Assembly (NCBI RefSeq): GCF_043555935.1
Contig: NZ_JBIGIB010000008.1
Coordinates: forward strand, 1 to 64,000
Direction: 5' to 3'
DNA length: 64,000 nucleotides
Origin: Pelomonas baiyunensis
GTDB lineage: Bacteria > Pseudomonadota > Gammaproteobacteria > Burkholderiales > Burkholderiaceae_C
Shown here: positions 16,655 through 26,179 of the stretch, in pieces
Numbering within the stretch: position 1 is the first letter of the stretch
Layout: each line of letters starts with the position of its first letter
Notes under the pieces: generated by a model
Seen by the model: only the letters and a program-made list of their open reading frames with translations
Told to the model about the DNA's origin: nothing
The model's database searches: none
Translations under genes and position numbers: made by a program

Positions 16655-17689
16655 ATGGAACTCTTTCGCATCAAGCGCGACCTGCCGCTGATGAAGCATG
16701 CGTTGGTCTTCAACGCGATCTCCTTCATCACTTTCGCGGCCGCGGTGTTCTTCCTGGTCACACGGGGCCTGCACTTCTCCATCGAATTCACCGGGGGCAC
16801 GGTGCTGGAGGTGGCCTACCCGCAGTCGGCCGACATCGAGAAAGTGCGGCACGTCGTCGAGAAGATGAACTTCGGCGAAGTGCAGGTGCAGCCCTTCGGC
16901 TCCTCGCGCGACGTGATGGTTCGCCTGCCGGTGCGCGGTGACGTCAAGCCCGCTGAGGTGGTCGACAAGGTGTTCGACGAGATCTGCAAGGCCGACGCTG
17001 GCACGGTCACCAAGCACCAGGAAGTCACGGCACAGGGCGAGCAGGTCAGCAAGCAGATCTGCAAGACCGCCGACGGCGCCGAGCCGGTGAAGCTGTCGCG
17101 CTCCGAAGTGGTGGGCCCGGCCGTGGGTGCCGAACTCGCGCAGGACGCGGCCAAGGCGCTGGGCGTGACCGTGCTGGGCATCATGATCTACCTGGCCATC
17201 CGTTTCGAATGGAAGTTCGCGGTCGCCGGCATCATCGCCAACCTGCATGACGTGGTCATCATCCTGGGCTTCTTCGCCTTCTTCCAGTGGGAGTTTTCGC
17301 TGGCGGTGCTGGCGGCCATCCTGGCGGTGCTGGGCTACTCGGTGAACGAGTCCGTCGTGATCTTCGACCGGGTGCGCGAGGCCTTCCGCAAGTACCGCAA
17401 GATGACCACGCACGAGGTCATCGACCACGCGATCACCTCCACCATGAGCCGCACCATCATCACCCACGGCTCCACGCAGCTGATGGTGGTGTCCATGCTG
17501 TTGTTCGGGGGGCCGACCCTGCACTACTTCGCCGTGGCCCTGACCATCGGCATCCTGTTCGGCATCTACTCGTCGGTGTTCGTGGCTGCGGCCATTGCGA
17601 TGTGGTTGGGCGTCAAGCGCGAGGACTTGGTGAAAGTCGCCGCGAATCGGGACGACCCTAACGATCCGAACTCCGGGGCTGTCGTGTAG
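16655..17689 (+). CDS. secF: Protein translocase subunit SecF
   Basis: A 344-residue partner of SecD with six predicted membrane segments. SIEFTGGTVLEV near the start and LGYSVNESVVIFDRVRE in the fourth TM region are the family signatures. It is about 20 residues longer than the E. coli protein. GAGGAACG precedes the ATG. It is encoded last in yajC-secD-secF and followed after 45 bp by the DUF1631 gene. Confidence 0.97.
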   Translation: MELFRIKRDLPLMKHALVFNAISFITFAAAVFFLVTRGLHFSIEFTGGTVLEVAYPQSADIEKVRHVVEKMNFGEVQVQPFGSSRDVMVRLPVRGDVKPAEVVDKVFDEICKADAGTVTKHQEVTAQGEQVSKQICKTADGAEPVKLSRSEVVGPAVGAELAQDAAKALGVTVLGIMIYLAIRFEWKFAVAGIIANLHDVVIILGFFAFFQWEFSLAVLAAILAVLGYSVNESVVIFDRVREAFRKYRKMTTHEVIDHAITSTMSRTIITHGSTQLMVVSMLLFGGPTLHYFAVALTIGILFGIYSSVFVAAAIAMWLGVKREDLVKVAANRDDPNDPNSGAVV

Positions 17690-17734
17690 AGTGAAGCGAA
17701 CCGCACAACCTCGCCGAGACGATCCTCCCGCTCC

Positions 17735-20182
17735 ATGACCGCTGCCCGCAACCAGGCCCTGGCCACGCAGGCGCGGCGCGTCTACCTTGAGGCGCTCGTG
17801 CGCGGCATGACGCCGCTGGTGGCTGCGGTGGGCCAAGGCGCCACGCAGCTGCTGGCCCAGGGCGCCCCGCACGCCGTGATGATGGCCCGCCGTGATGCGG
17901 TGCAGGCCTGGCAGAAGGCCGGCCCGAACTGGCAGATGGGCGTGGTGGCCGCCCTGCGGCATGCGGCGGTGCACGGTGTCAGCGACAACGCCCGCGAGCA
18001 TGACGCGGCGGCGCCGGCGTCGTCGCTCAAGATGAGCCTGGTCGACGACTCGACCATCGAGCGCGAAATCACCAGCTCCCGGCTCGCGCTGGTCATGATG
18101 GACCGGGCCACCTGGGAATTCACCGACCTGCGCACCCGCATGCAGGCGCTGGAAGCCCACGACGACCTCGCACCCCTGGACCTGCTGCGCGCGCACGTCG
18201 TGGCTCGCGTGGCGCTGGACGCCTGGGGACGTGCCGGGCTGGACGCCAACATCTGGCAACTGCTGCATCACGAGCTGCACGAGGAATTCGCGCAGCTCAT
18301 CAGCGAGGCCTATCACGAGACCAACCGCTGGCTGATCGCCCAAAAGGTGCTGCCCGAGGTCGACCTGCGTCCCTTCATCCGTCGCACGGCGCAATCGGTG
18401 CGCGAGCCCGCGGCCGTGCCGGCTGCAGCGGCGCCCGCGTCGGCGCAGGCCGGGGCCGGGGCGGGTGGGGGCGCGACGGGCGCCGTCGGCGACGCAGCCG
18501 GTGGTGCCGGTGAGGCCTCGGGCTCGCGCAGCAAGGCCAGCAGCCAGGCCGACGAGGTGATGGCGCAGTTGCAGCGCGTGCTCGCGCGGCACGTGCCGGG
18601 CTTCCCGGTGGCCACCAGCCAAGTGCCGGCGCGGCCGGGCGGCGGCAAGCCGAGCCTGGCTGCGCTGGCGGGCAATTCAACGCTCAGCGGCACCGAGATG
18701 GCGGCGTCCGGCGCGCCCAAGCCGTCGCTGGCCGATGCCACGCCTGCAGCGGGCTCGCCCCGGCTGATGGGCGCCATCAAGCACGCGCAGGAATCGCTGC
18801 AGCGCCGTCCGGGCGCCGCGGCGGATTCCGGCGCGGCGGCCGGCGCCAGCGCGCCGCGGGCGCTGGAAGAAATCGGCGCCCGCAACCAGGCCTTCAAGCA
18901 GGTGCTCAAGCAGGCGGCCAACAACCCCGCCGAGCGCGCCACGATCGAAATCGTGGCGATGATGTTCCAGAACATCCTGACCGAAGAGCGCATCCCGGCC
19001 ACGGTGCGGGTGTGGTTCGCACGCCTGCAAATGCCCGTGTTGCGCGTGGCGGTCAGCGAGCCCGACTTCTTTGCAGCCGCTGACCACCCGGCTCGACGCC
19101 TGATCGACCGCATGGGCGCCTGCGTGATGGGCTTCAACACCGCGCAGACCACCGGTCCCGGGGCTGAGCGCGCCAGCAACGACGCGCTGGAACGCGAGAT
19201 CAAGCGCGTGGTGCAGGTGGTGGAGGCCTACCCGGACACCGGCCGGCGCGTCTTCAGCACCGTGCTGACCGAGTTCGAGAAGTTCCTCGACAACTACTTC
19301 GAGAACGAGAACCAGGCCTCCAAGCGTGGCGTGTCGTTGGCGCAGCAGGTGGAGCAGCGCGAGACGCTGGCGATCCAGTACACGATCGAGCTGCGCAAGA
19401 TGCTGTCCGAAGTGCCGGTGCAAGACGGCGTGCGCGATTTCCTGTTCCACGTGTGGGCCGATGTGCTGGCCGTGACCGCCGTGCGGGCTGGGGCGCAGTC
19501 CGACGTCACCAAGGCCATGAAGCGCGCGGCGGCAGACCTGATCTGGTCCGCCAGCGCCAAGGCGTCGCGCGAGGAGCGGGCGGATGTCATTCGACGTTTG
19601 CCCCCGTTGCTCAAGACGTTGCGCGACGGCATGAGCCATGCGGGCGTGCCCACCGACAAGCAAGACGAACATGTGCGCCTGCTGAACAACGCACTCGCAG
19701 CCGCATTCACGGCCAAGACCGCAGCCATCCCGCGTGAGCGCCTGGACGAGCTGATGGACCAGCTCGAAACGCTGGAAGCCATGCTGCCCGAGGACGTCAG
19801 CGGCGACAGCGAGGTCGACGAAATGCTGGTGCGTGACCTCTCCGGGCACGAATCCGATGGCATGGAAGTGGTCGCCGAAGGCGGCTCGGCGCCAACGCCG
19901 GCCATGGTGGCTTGGGCGCGCGAGCTGCAGGTGGGCGGCTGGTTCATGCTGGACTACCGCGGCCGCAACGAGCAGGTGCAATTGGCCTGGCGCGGCCTGC
20001 GCAAACAGCTCGCGCTGTTCGTCACGCCCAAGGGGCGGGGTGTGCTGTTCTCGCTGAACCGCATGGCCGCCTTCCTGCAGGCCGGTTTGTTGCTGCCCGC
20101 GCAAGACGAAGCGCTGACCGTGCAGGCCACGCGCAAGGCACTGGCCAGGCTGGATGCCGATCCGGCGCAATTGCTGAAATGA
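17735..20182 (+). CDS. DUF1631 family protein
   Basis: An 815-residue, probably cytoplasmic protein of the uncharacterised DUF1631 family. It has a helical N-terminal part (1-210), a low-complexity Ala/Gly/Ser linker (about 225-260 and again 340-385), and a long conserved helical region to the end, including MFQNILTEERIPATVRVWFARLQ-type sequence and a C-terminal beta-rich part (GGWFMLDYRGRNEQVQLAW). No catalytic motif was recognised. The family is common in beta- and gammaproteobacteria. The gene ends at a strong terminator. Confidence 0.88.
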   Translation: MTAARNQALATQARRVYLEALVRGMTPLVAAVGQGATQLLAQGAPHAVMMARRDAVQAWQKAGPNWQMGVVAALRHAAVHGVSDNAREHDAAAPASSLKMSLVDDSTIEREITSSRLALVMMDRATWEFTDLRTRMQALEAHDDLAPLDLLRAHVVARVALDAWGRAGLDANIWQLLHHELHEEFAQLISEAYHETNRWLIAQKVLPEVDLRPFIRRTAQSVREPAAVPAAAAPASAQAGAGAGGGATGAVGDAAGGAGEASGSRSKASSQADEVMAQLQRVLARHVPGFPVATSQVPARPGGGKPSLAALAGNSTLSGTEMAASGAPKPSLADATPAAGSPRLMGAIKHAQESLQRRPGAAADSGAAAGASAPRALEEIGARNQAFKQVLKQAANNPAERATIEIVAMMFQNILTEERIPATVRVWFARLQMPVLRVAVSEPDFFAAADHPARRLIDRMGACVMGFNTAQTTGPGAERASNDALEREIKRVVQVVEAYPDTGRRVFSTVLTEFEKFLDNYFENENQASKRGVSLAQQVEQRETLAIQYTIELRKMLSEVPVQDGVRDFLFHVWADVLAVTAVRAGAQSDVTKAMKRAAADLIWSASAKASREERADVIRRLPPLLKTLRDGMSHAGVPTDKQDEHVRLLNNALAAAFTAKTAAIPRERLDELMDQLETLEAMLPEDVSGDSEVDEMLVRDLSGHESDGMEVVAEGGSAPTPAMVAWARELQVGGWFMLDYRGRNEQVQLAWRGLRKQLALFVTPKGRGVLFSLNRMAAFLQAGLLLPAQDEALTVQATRKALARLDADPAQLLK

Positions 20183-20184
20183 AA

Positions 20185-20209
20185 AAAGCGGCGCCTCAGG
20201 CGCCGCTTT
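20185..20209. terminator. Bidirectional Rho-independent terminator
   Basis: An 11-bp perfect stem (aaagcggcgcc / ggcgccgcttt) with a TCA loop sits immediately after the DUF1631 stop. The A-run on the left (20182-20187) and T-run on the right let it work in both directions, serving DUF1631 on the plus strand and smg on the minus strand. Confidence 0.85.
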
Positions 20210-20231
20210 GCTGTGGGCGGAGGGCCGCCGG

Positions 20232-20684
20232 TCAGTGGATGAGCCGATCCTCCGGAGCGACGAAGAGTTCGTCGAGGATGAGCGCGTCCGGCTCTTCACC
20301 CAGGCTCCAGAACACCATCAGCACGATGATCTTCAGGTCTTCCAGGTCCATGGGGGCGCCGGGAATGGCCATGGCGCGGTCGATCACCATCTCGCGCATC
20401 GGCCCGGGCAGCACGCCGGCGGATTCCAGGAAGCTGATGAAGCTGATGGACGCCTCGCCCAAGTGCTCCACCTCGGTGGCGGCGTAGACGCGCATCGCAT
20501 GGCTGCTTTGCTCGCCCTGGTAGGAGGAGCCGGCAGCCGCCAGCCCGTCCAACCAGTTCAGGGCTTCCTGAATCTCATCATTCTCGAACCCCACCGCCGT
20601 CAGTTTTCGCGTCAGTTGCGCGTGATCGGGGCAGGCGTCCGGGCGCCAGTAGGTCTCGTAGAGATAAACCAGGACATCGAACAT
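20232..20684 (-). CDS. smg: Smg / DUF494 family protein
   Basis: A 150-residue acidic protein of the Smg (DUF494) family. It begins MFDVLVYLYETYW and contains LTRKLTAVGFENDEIQEALNWL, both characteristic. The function is unclear; the gene is conserved next to dprA and def-fmt in proteobacteria. The start at 20684 is preferred over 20753 because the family begins with MFDVL. It lies 86 bp downstream of dprA on the same strand. Confidence 0.94.
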   Translation of the reverse strand: MFDVLVYLYETYWRPDACPDHAQLTRKLTAVGFENDEIQEALNWLDGLAAAGSSYQGEQSSHAMRVYAATEVEHLGEASISFISFLESAGVLPGPMREMVIDRAMAIPGAPMDLEDLKIIVLMVFWSLGEEPDALILDELFVAPEDRLIH

Positions 20685-20770
20685 CGTGAGGGGATGATAG
20701 CCGAGCCCCTTCGGCGTTCCGCACGCGAATAACCCCTCGGATAAGGCACTCATCTCCGGGGTTAAGCTCG

Positions 20771-21889
20771 TCAGCCCTGCCTTCGGCGCTGGAAGAGCTG
20801 CCCCGCCAGCCGGGCGATTTCCCCGTCCAGTTCCAACTCCAGCAGCGTCGCCGACAGATCGGCCGCCGACCAGCCGGTGCGGGCCATCAAGGCGTCCAGG
20901 CTGACGGGGTCGAAACCCATGGCTTCCAGCACGGCGTGAGGCGCTTGCGCACCGGTCGCGTCAGCCTCGCCGTTGGCGTCAACCGACGGAGCGTGTGCCA
21001 CCGCGGCAGTGGCCAACGCCGGCAACTCCTCCAGCACATGCTCGGCGGATTCAACCAGCTTGGCTCCCTGTCGGATCAAGGCATGGCAGCCGCGCGCCTG
21101 CGGGGAGTGGATGGAGCCCGGAATGGCGAACACCTCGCGGCCCGCTTCCACGGCCAGGCGTGCCGTGATGAGCGACCCGGACTGCACGGCCGCCTCCACG
21201 ACGAGGCAGCCTTGGGCCAGCCCCGCGATGATACGGTTGCGCTTGGGGAAATTGGCCGGCAGCACCGGCATGCCCAGCGCGTATTCACTGACCAGCAGGC
21301 TGCCTTGGCTCAACAGGCGCGCGGCCAGTTTTTCATTGCGGCGGGGGTAGACCTGATCCAGCCCGGTGCCCACCACGGCGATGGTGTGGCCCTGTGCGTC
21401 CAGGGCGCCTTCATGGGCGGCGGCGTCCACGCCCAGTGCGAGCCCGGACACGATGGCGTAGCCCGCCTGGGCGAGGCTGCGGGCAAACGCATGGGCGTTG
21501 TCGCCGCCTTGGGCGGTGGGACTGCGGCTGCCGACGATGGCGATGGACGGCGCTGACAGCAGCTCGCGCGGTCCTTGCAGCCACAGCAGCAGCGGCGGGT
21601 CGGCCGTCGCGAGCAGACGGGGCGGGTAGTCGGGGTCGCCCAGCACCATGAGGCTGCACCCCGGCTGGGCCAGCCAGCGGTGGGTCTGCTCCAGCAACTC
21701 GGGCAGGTGTTCCGGTGGCCGCAGGAAGCCGGCGCGCTGCTTGGGCGGCAGGGCTTGGTGGACGGCCTCGGCCGGCAGTTCGAACACCGCCTGCGGGCTG
21801 CCGGCCATGGCCAACAGCCGGCGTGCCGCTGCGTTGCCGACCGACTCCGTCAACCGCAGCCAGGCGGCGATTTCGTCCGGCGTCAGCAC
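20771..21889 (-). CDS. dprA: DNA-processing protein DprA
   Basis: A 372-residue protein that loads RecA onto incoming single-stranded DNA during natural transformation. An N-terminal helical SAM-like part precedes the Rossmann fold (about 85-300) with GSRSPTAQGG, SGLALGVDAAAHEGAL and the NRIIAGL segment. The C-terminal winged helix (about 310-370) contains ARTGWSAADLSATLLELEL. It lies 11 bp after the LysM gene in the same direction, so they are probably co-transcribed. Confidence 0.95.
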   Translation of the reverse strand: MLTPDEIAAWLRLTESVGNAAARRLLAMAGSPQAVFELPAEAVHQALPPKQRAGFLRPPEHLPELLEQTHRWLAQPGCSLMVLGDPDYPPRLLATADPPLLLWLQGPRELLSAPSIAIVGSRSPTAQGGDNAHAFARSLAQAGYAIVSGLALGVDAAAHEGALDAQGHTIAVVGTGLDQVYPRRNEKLAARLLSQGSLLVSEYALGMPVLPANFPKRNRIIAGLAQGCLVVEAAVQSGSLITARLAVEAGREVFAIPGSIHSPQARGCHALIRQGAKLVESAEHVLEELPALATAAVAHAPSVDANGEADATGAQAPHAVLEAMGFDPVSLDALMARTGWSAADLSATLLELELDGEIARLAGQLFQRRRQG

Positions 21890-21900
21890 GGGGCGCAGCC

Positions 21901-23064
21901 TCAGGGCTGGGTGAAGCGGTCGCCAGCCTTCACGGGTTCCTTCACCGAGATGATGAGGGCGTAGGACACGCGCTCGTACACCTCGAAGACGAAGAGCACG
22001 CCGTGGCGTTCGTTGGGCAGCTTGATGGCTTCGGGGCGGCCGCCGGTGCGGTCAACCACCCGCTCGCCGTCGCGCCACAGCGCCAGCACATGGCCGCGCT
22101 CGACGCCGTCGCGCTTGCCGCGGTTCAGGGCCACGATCTGGTTCTGACCGGCGTTGAGCGCCTCGCCATAAATGGCCGCGATCTGCCCGCTCAGCGGCGC
22201 ATCGGGGGCGTGCGGCACGTAGCGTTCGAGGTTGCGGGCCGGAGCCGGCGCCAGTCGGTCGCCGATGCCGACCTCTTGCTTCACCGCGGTGACGCGCAGG
22301 GTGGCCGGCACGATCTCCGGCTTGCCGTCCGGCGTGACGCGGTTTTCGGCAGCCCGCGTGATCTCGGCCGTGCCGACGTAGGGGGCTTCGTAGCCGAGCA
22401 CCTCGCGAGTGGTGGGGTCGACCAGCGGGCGCGTCGTGCGGAACACGCGGAATTCGCTGGCCGTGCCGAAGTCGCCGCGGGCGTAGGCCAAGTCGCCCTT
22501 GCCCAGAATGACATGACCCTCCTGGGCCGCCACGATGCGGGGCGCCGTGGCGAGTTGGTCGATGTCGAACACGACCGCGTCCGTCAGGAAGGGCTGGATC
22601 AGGTGCAGCGGGATGGCGGTGATCGCGTTGGCGTTCAGGCCCGCAATGCGCATTTGCGGCCGCAGCTTCACGGTGTCGCCCGTGCTGGCGCCGCCCACGC
22701 CCTGCGCCACCTGCAGGCGGGCGCGGCCGTCCACCTTCACCAGCATCAGCACTTGGCCGGGGTAAATCAGGTGGGGGTTGCGGATCTGGTCGCGGTTCAT
22801 GCCCCACAGCTCGGGCCAGCGCCACGGGCTCTTGAGGAAGAGCTTGGAGATGTCCCACAGCGTGTCGCCCGGTTGCACGGTGTGCTGCTCGGGCGCGTTG
22901 GGTGCCAGTTCGCTCAAGGGCACGCCAGCGCTGGCGACCTGCTCCGCCACGCGGCGCTGTTCGGGCGTCACGGTCAGTGGGCTCGTCTGGGCCCAGGTGG
23001 CCGCCGAAGCCAGGCTCAGGCAGGCGGCGAGGACACAAAGGTGGGCGGGGCGTGCTGCGGGCAT
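21901..23064 (-). CDS. Exported LysM-domain protein
   Basis: A 387-residue protein with a signal peptide (about 1-25, ending TWA) and one LysM peptidoglycan-binding domain (about 58-110: HTVQPGDTLWDIS through IRNPHLIYPGQVLML). The remaining 270 residues are beta-rich without a recognised catalytic domain. It is probably periplasmic and cell-wall associated. This gene is regularly found between dprA and def in Burkholderiales. The ATG at 23064 was chosen for the signal peptide; the frame stays open to 23124 upstream. Confidence 0.9.
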   Translation of the reverse strand: MPAARPAHLCVLAACLSLASAATWAQTSPLTVTPEQRRVAEQVASAGVPLSELAPNAPEQHTVQPGDTLWDISKLFLKSPWRWPELWGMNRDQIRNPHLIYPGQVLMLVKVDGRARLQVAQGVGGASTGDTVKLRPQMRIAGLNANAITAIPLHLIQPFLTDAVVFDIDQLATAPRIVAAQEGHVILGKGDLAYARGDFGTASEFRVFRTTRPLVDPTTREVLGYEAPYVGTAEITRAAENRVTPDGKPEIVPATLRVTAVKQEVGIGDRLAPAPARNLERYVPHAPDAPLSGQIAAIYGEALNAGQNQIVALNRGKRDGVERGHVLALWRDGERVVDRTGGRPEAIKLPNERHGVLFVFEVYERVSYALIISVKEPVKAGDRFTQP

Positions 23065-23191
23065 CAGGCGCGGTCTCCGAAGGGATCGCCGGATCGGCGA
23101 AAATCTTGCTGATTCTGCCCGCATTCAACACGGCCGGATCGCGCTTGCGAGTGCTTACATAACTGCAGGCGTGGTCGGCGGCCCACATCCC

Positions 23192-23728
23192 ATGGCCCAA
23201 CTCCCCATCCTCCGTTTCCCCGACCCCCGCCTGCACACCGTGGCCCAGCCCGTGGCTGCCGTGGATGAGCGCATCCGCCAACTGGTGGATGACATGCTGG
23301 AAACCATGTACGCCGCCGACGGCGTGGGCCTGGCGGCCACGCAGGTGGACGTGCATGAGCGCGTGGTCGTGATCGACACCTCGCAGGAGCGCGACACGCC
23401 GCGCGTGCTGATCAACCCGGAGCTCATCAAGGTGAGCGACCGCATGGTCGACGGCGAGGAGGGCTGCCTGTCGGTGCCGCAGGTGTACGACAAGGTGCCG
23501 CGCCATGCCGAGGTGACGGTGCGCGCCACCAACCGCGACGGCCAGGTGTACGAGTTCGACGCCGACGGCCTGCTGGCCGTGTGCGTGCAGCACGAGATGG
23601 ACCACCTGATGGGCAAGGTGTTTGTGGAGTACCTGAGCCCTCTCAAGCGCGACCGCATCAAGACCAAGATGGTCAAGAAGACGCGCGAAGAAGAGGCCGA
23701 GGCCAAGAAGCGCAGCTCCCGGTTCTGA
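23192..23728 (+). CDS. def: Peptide deformylase
   Basis: A 178-residue metalloenzyme that removes the formyl group from nascent N-terminal methionine. All three family motifs are intact: GVGLAATQ (44-51), EEGCLS with metal ligand C92, and HEMDH with H134, E135 and H138. The C-terminal lysine/glutamate-rich helix is typical. The gene is divergent from the LysM gene and 11 bp ahead of fmt. Confidence 0.97.
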   Translation: MAQLPILRFPDPRLHTVAQPVAAVDERIRQLVDDMLETMYAADGVGLAATQVDVHERVVVIDTSQERDTPRVLINPELIKVSDRMVDGEEGCLSVPQVYDKVPRHAEVTVRATNRDGQVYEFDADGLLAVCVQHEMDHLMGKVFVEYLSPLKRDRIKTKMVKKTREEEAEAKKRSSRF

Positions 23729-23739
23729 GGCCGCGCCCG

Positions 23740-24672
23740 ATGCGAGTGATCTTTGCCGGCACGCCGGAATTCGCTGCAGTGGCGCTGGATGCGCTGTTGG
23801 CGGCCGGTTTCACCGTGCCGTTGGTGCTGACGCAGCCCGACCGCCCGGCCGGGCGCGGCATGAAGCTGCAGGCCTCGGCCGTGAAACAGCGGGCCGTGGC
23901 GGCCGGCATTCCGGTGGCGCAGCCCCAGGGCTTGAAGCTGGACGGCAAATACGCTGCGGACGCGGCTGCTGCGCGCGAGACGCTGCTGGCGGCGGACGCC
24001 GACGTCATGGTGGTGGCCGCCTACGGGCTCATCCTGCCGCAGTGGGTGCTGGACCTGCCCCGGCGGGGCTGCCTGAACATCCACGCCTCCCTGCTGCCGC
24101 GCTGGCGCGGGGCTGCCCCCATCCACCGTGCCATCGAGGCGGGCGATGCGCAGACTGGCATCACCATCATGCAGATGGACGCGGGCCTGGACACCGGCGA
24201 CATGCTGCTCGTGGGCCGCGAAGCCATCCGCGCGGGCGACACCACGGCGGTGCTGCACGACCGGCTGGCAGCTTTGGGCGGTGACTTGATCGTGCAGGCC
24301 CTGCAGGCGCCCGCGCTGACGCGCACGCCGCAGCCGGCCGAGGGCGTCACCTACGCCCACAAGATCGAGAAGGCCGAAAGCACCATCGACTGGCGCCAGC
24401 CGGCCGCCGAGATCGAGCGCCGCCTGCGGGCGTTCGACCCCTTCCCGGGCGGCGTGGCCACGTTGGGCGGGGAGACGGTGAAGGTCTGGCGTGCGGAGCT
24501 GGCGGCCGGCCAGGGGCAGCCGGGCGAGGTCATCGCCGCGGGGCCGGTGGTCGCGTGCGGGGAGGGGGCGCTTCGCCTGACCGAGTTGCAGCGGGCCGGC
24601 GGCAAGCGTGGCCCGGCCGCGGCCTTCCTGCAGGCCCGGCCCATCGCCGAGGGCGAGCGCTTCGACGCTTGA
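23740..24672 (+). CDS. fmt: Methionyl-tRNA formyltransferase
   Basis: A 310-residue enzyme that formylates initiator Met-tRNA using 10-formyl-THF. The N-terminal domain begins MRVIFAGTPEFA. The catalytic residues N113, H115 and D151 lie in NIHASLLPRWRGAAPI and DAGLDTGDM, followed by the C-terminal tRNA-binding domain (about 205-310). It forms the standard pair with def, which undoes the same modification. Confidence 0.97.
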   Translation: MRVIFAGTPEFAAVALDALLAAGFTVPLVLTQPDRPAGRGMKLQASAVKQRAVAAGIPVAQPQGLKLDGKYAADAAAARETLLAADADVMVVAAYGLILPQWVLDLPRRGCLNIHASLLPRWRGAAPIHRAIEAGDAQTGITIMQMDAGLDTGDMLLVGREAIRAGDTTAVLHDRLAALGGDLIVQALQAPALTRTPQPAEGVTYAHKIEKAESTIDWRQPAAEIERRLRAFDPFPGGVATLGGETVKVWRAELAAGQGQPGEVIAAGPVVACGEGALRLTELQRAGGKRGPAAAFLQARPIAEGERFDA

Positions 24673-24731
24673 ATCCAGCGGCCGTGGCACCATCTGCCAC
24701 AGCACCTTCCACTTCTTCGGGGTTCGCTGCG

Positions 24732-25577
24732 ATGTTCAACCTGTTGAAGACTGCTGTGCTGATGGCCGCGATCACGGCCCTCTTCATGGCCGTGGGCGCC
24801 TTGATCGGCGGCCGGGCCGGCATGCTGATTGCGCTGCTGGTGGCCGTGGGCATGAACTTCTTCAGCTACTGGTTCTCGGCGGACATGGTGCTGAAGATGT
24901 ACAACGCCCGCGAGGTCGATGCCTCGTCGGCGCCGCAGTTCTACGGCATGGTGGCCGAGCTGGCCCAGCGCGCCGGCCTGCCCATGCCGCGCGTGTACCT
25001 GATCGACGAAGACGCACCCAACGCGTTTGCCACCGGGCGCAACCCCGAGCACGCCGCCGTGGCCGCGACCACCGGCATCCTGCGGGTGTTGTCTGAGCGC
25101 GAGTTGCGCGGCGTGATGGCGCACGAACTGGCCCACGTGGCGCACCGCGACATCCTGATCAGCACCGTCAGCGCCACGATGGCGGGCGCCATCTCCATGC
25201 TGGCCAATTTCGCGACCTTCTTTGGCGGGCGGGATGAAAACGGCCGCCCGACGAACCCGATCGCCGGCATCGCCGTGGCGCTGCTGGCGCCGCTGGCGGC
25301 CAGCCTGATCCAGATGGCCATCAGCCGCGCGCGCGAATTCGAGGCCGACCGCGGCGGCGCCGAGATCTCCGGGGACCCGGCGGCGCTGGCGTCGGCGCTG
25401 GACAAGATCCACCGCGTGGCGCAAGGCATTGCGCTGGCGCCGGCCGAGGCGCACCCCGAAACCGCCCAGATGATGATCATGAATCCGCTGTCGGGCGGCG
25501 GGCTGCGGGGGCTGTTCTCCACCCACCCGTCGACCGAGGAGCGCATCGCCCGCCTGATGGCGATGGTGCGCCGCTGA
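24732..25577 (+). CDS. htpX: Membrane protease HtpX
   Basis: A 281-residue inner-membrane M48 zinc protease involved in quality control of membrane proteins. TM segments are at about 7-23 and 29-48. The HELAH zinc motif is at 131-135, with the downstream AREFEADRGG glutamate as third ligand; two further hydrophobic segments follow the active site. It lies 59 bp after fmt. Confidence 0.96.
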   Translation: MFNLLKTAVLMAAITALFMAVGALIGGRAGMLIALLVAVGMNFFSYWFSADMVLKMYNAREVDASSAPQFYGMVAELAQRAGLPMPRVYLIDEDAPNAFATGRNPEHAAVAATTGILRVLSERELRGVMAHELAHVAHRDILISTVSATMAGAISMLANFATFFGGRDENGRPTNPIAGIAVALLAPLAASLIQMAISRAREFEADRGGAEISGDPAALASALDKIHRVAQGIALAPAEAHPETAQMMIMNPLSGGGLRGLFSTHPSTEERIARLMAMVRR

Positions 25578-25612
25578 CTCAAGTTCCCCGTCCATCAGCC
25601 GATAGCCCTGCC

Positions 25613-26011
25613 ATGAAGCGCCTTCTGATCGTGTTGCCTGTGCTTGCGGCCCTGTCGGCCTGTGAGCAGTTGGGCATTGACGACCCCGCCAAGGTGGCGG
25701 CGGCCAAGGAGGCGGAGGGCAAGGCCATCGGCAGCGCTTGCCGGCATGCGATGCGCGCGATCGAGGATTGCTACACGCTCAACCCCAAGGCCCTGAAGGC
25801 CGCCGTCTACGCCGGTTGGCGTGAGATGGACGAGTACATGCGTGAGAACAAGCTCGAAGGCGTGGCGCCGGTGGTGCCGCGTCCGCCCACCAAGGCCGAG
25901 CTGGCGGCATCCGCCGCGGCGGCTGCGGCGGCTGAAGCGGCGGCGGCTGAGAAAGCCGAGAAGTCCGGCGACAAGCCGGCTGAAAAAGCGGCCGCCAAAT
26001 CCGCGCACTGA
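25613..26011 (+). CDS. Small lipoprotein, unknown function
   Basis: A 132-residue protein with a type II signal peptide: lipobox LSAC with the modified cysteine at 17, followed by E and Q, so probably outer-membrane targeted. The middle part has two more cysteines (43 and 53). The last 40 residues are an Ala/Lys/Glu low-complexity helix reminiscent of envelope-spanning linkers. No family was recognised. It lies 35 bp downstream of htpX in the same direction. Confidence 0.8.
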   Translation: MKRLLIVLPVLAALSACEQLGIDDPAKVAAAKEAEGKAIGSACRHAMRAIEDCYTLNPKALKAAVYAGWREMDEYMRENKLEGVAPVVPRPPTKAELAASAAAAAAAEAAAAEKAEKSGDKPAEKAAAKSAH

Positions 26012-26179
26012 GCGGGGCTGGGCGGCGCACGAAGCGTCGCACCGGGCTGAGCACTGGGCTGAGCGCCGAGCGCGCATGGCGGCGTTTCAGACCGCCAATC
26101 TGGCGGACTGTCGCGTGCCTGCAGCGCCGAACCCTTTCCGGCGAGAGGATGCAGCCATTGCAACCCGACGGAGACCTTC

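Noticed and set aside
14693..18622. 1309-codon open frame antisense to secD, secF and DUF1631
   Set aside because: Its composition is typical of a shadow frame (His/Gln/Arg/Gly rich without motifs) and it lies entirely opposite well-identified genes.
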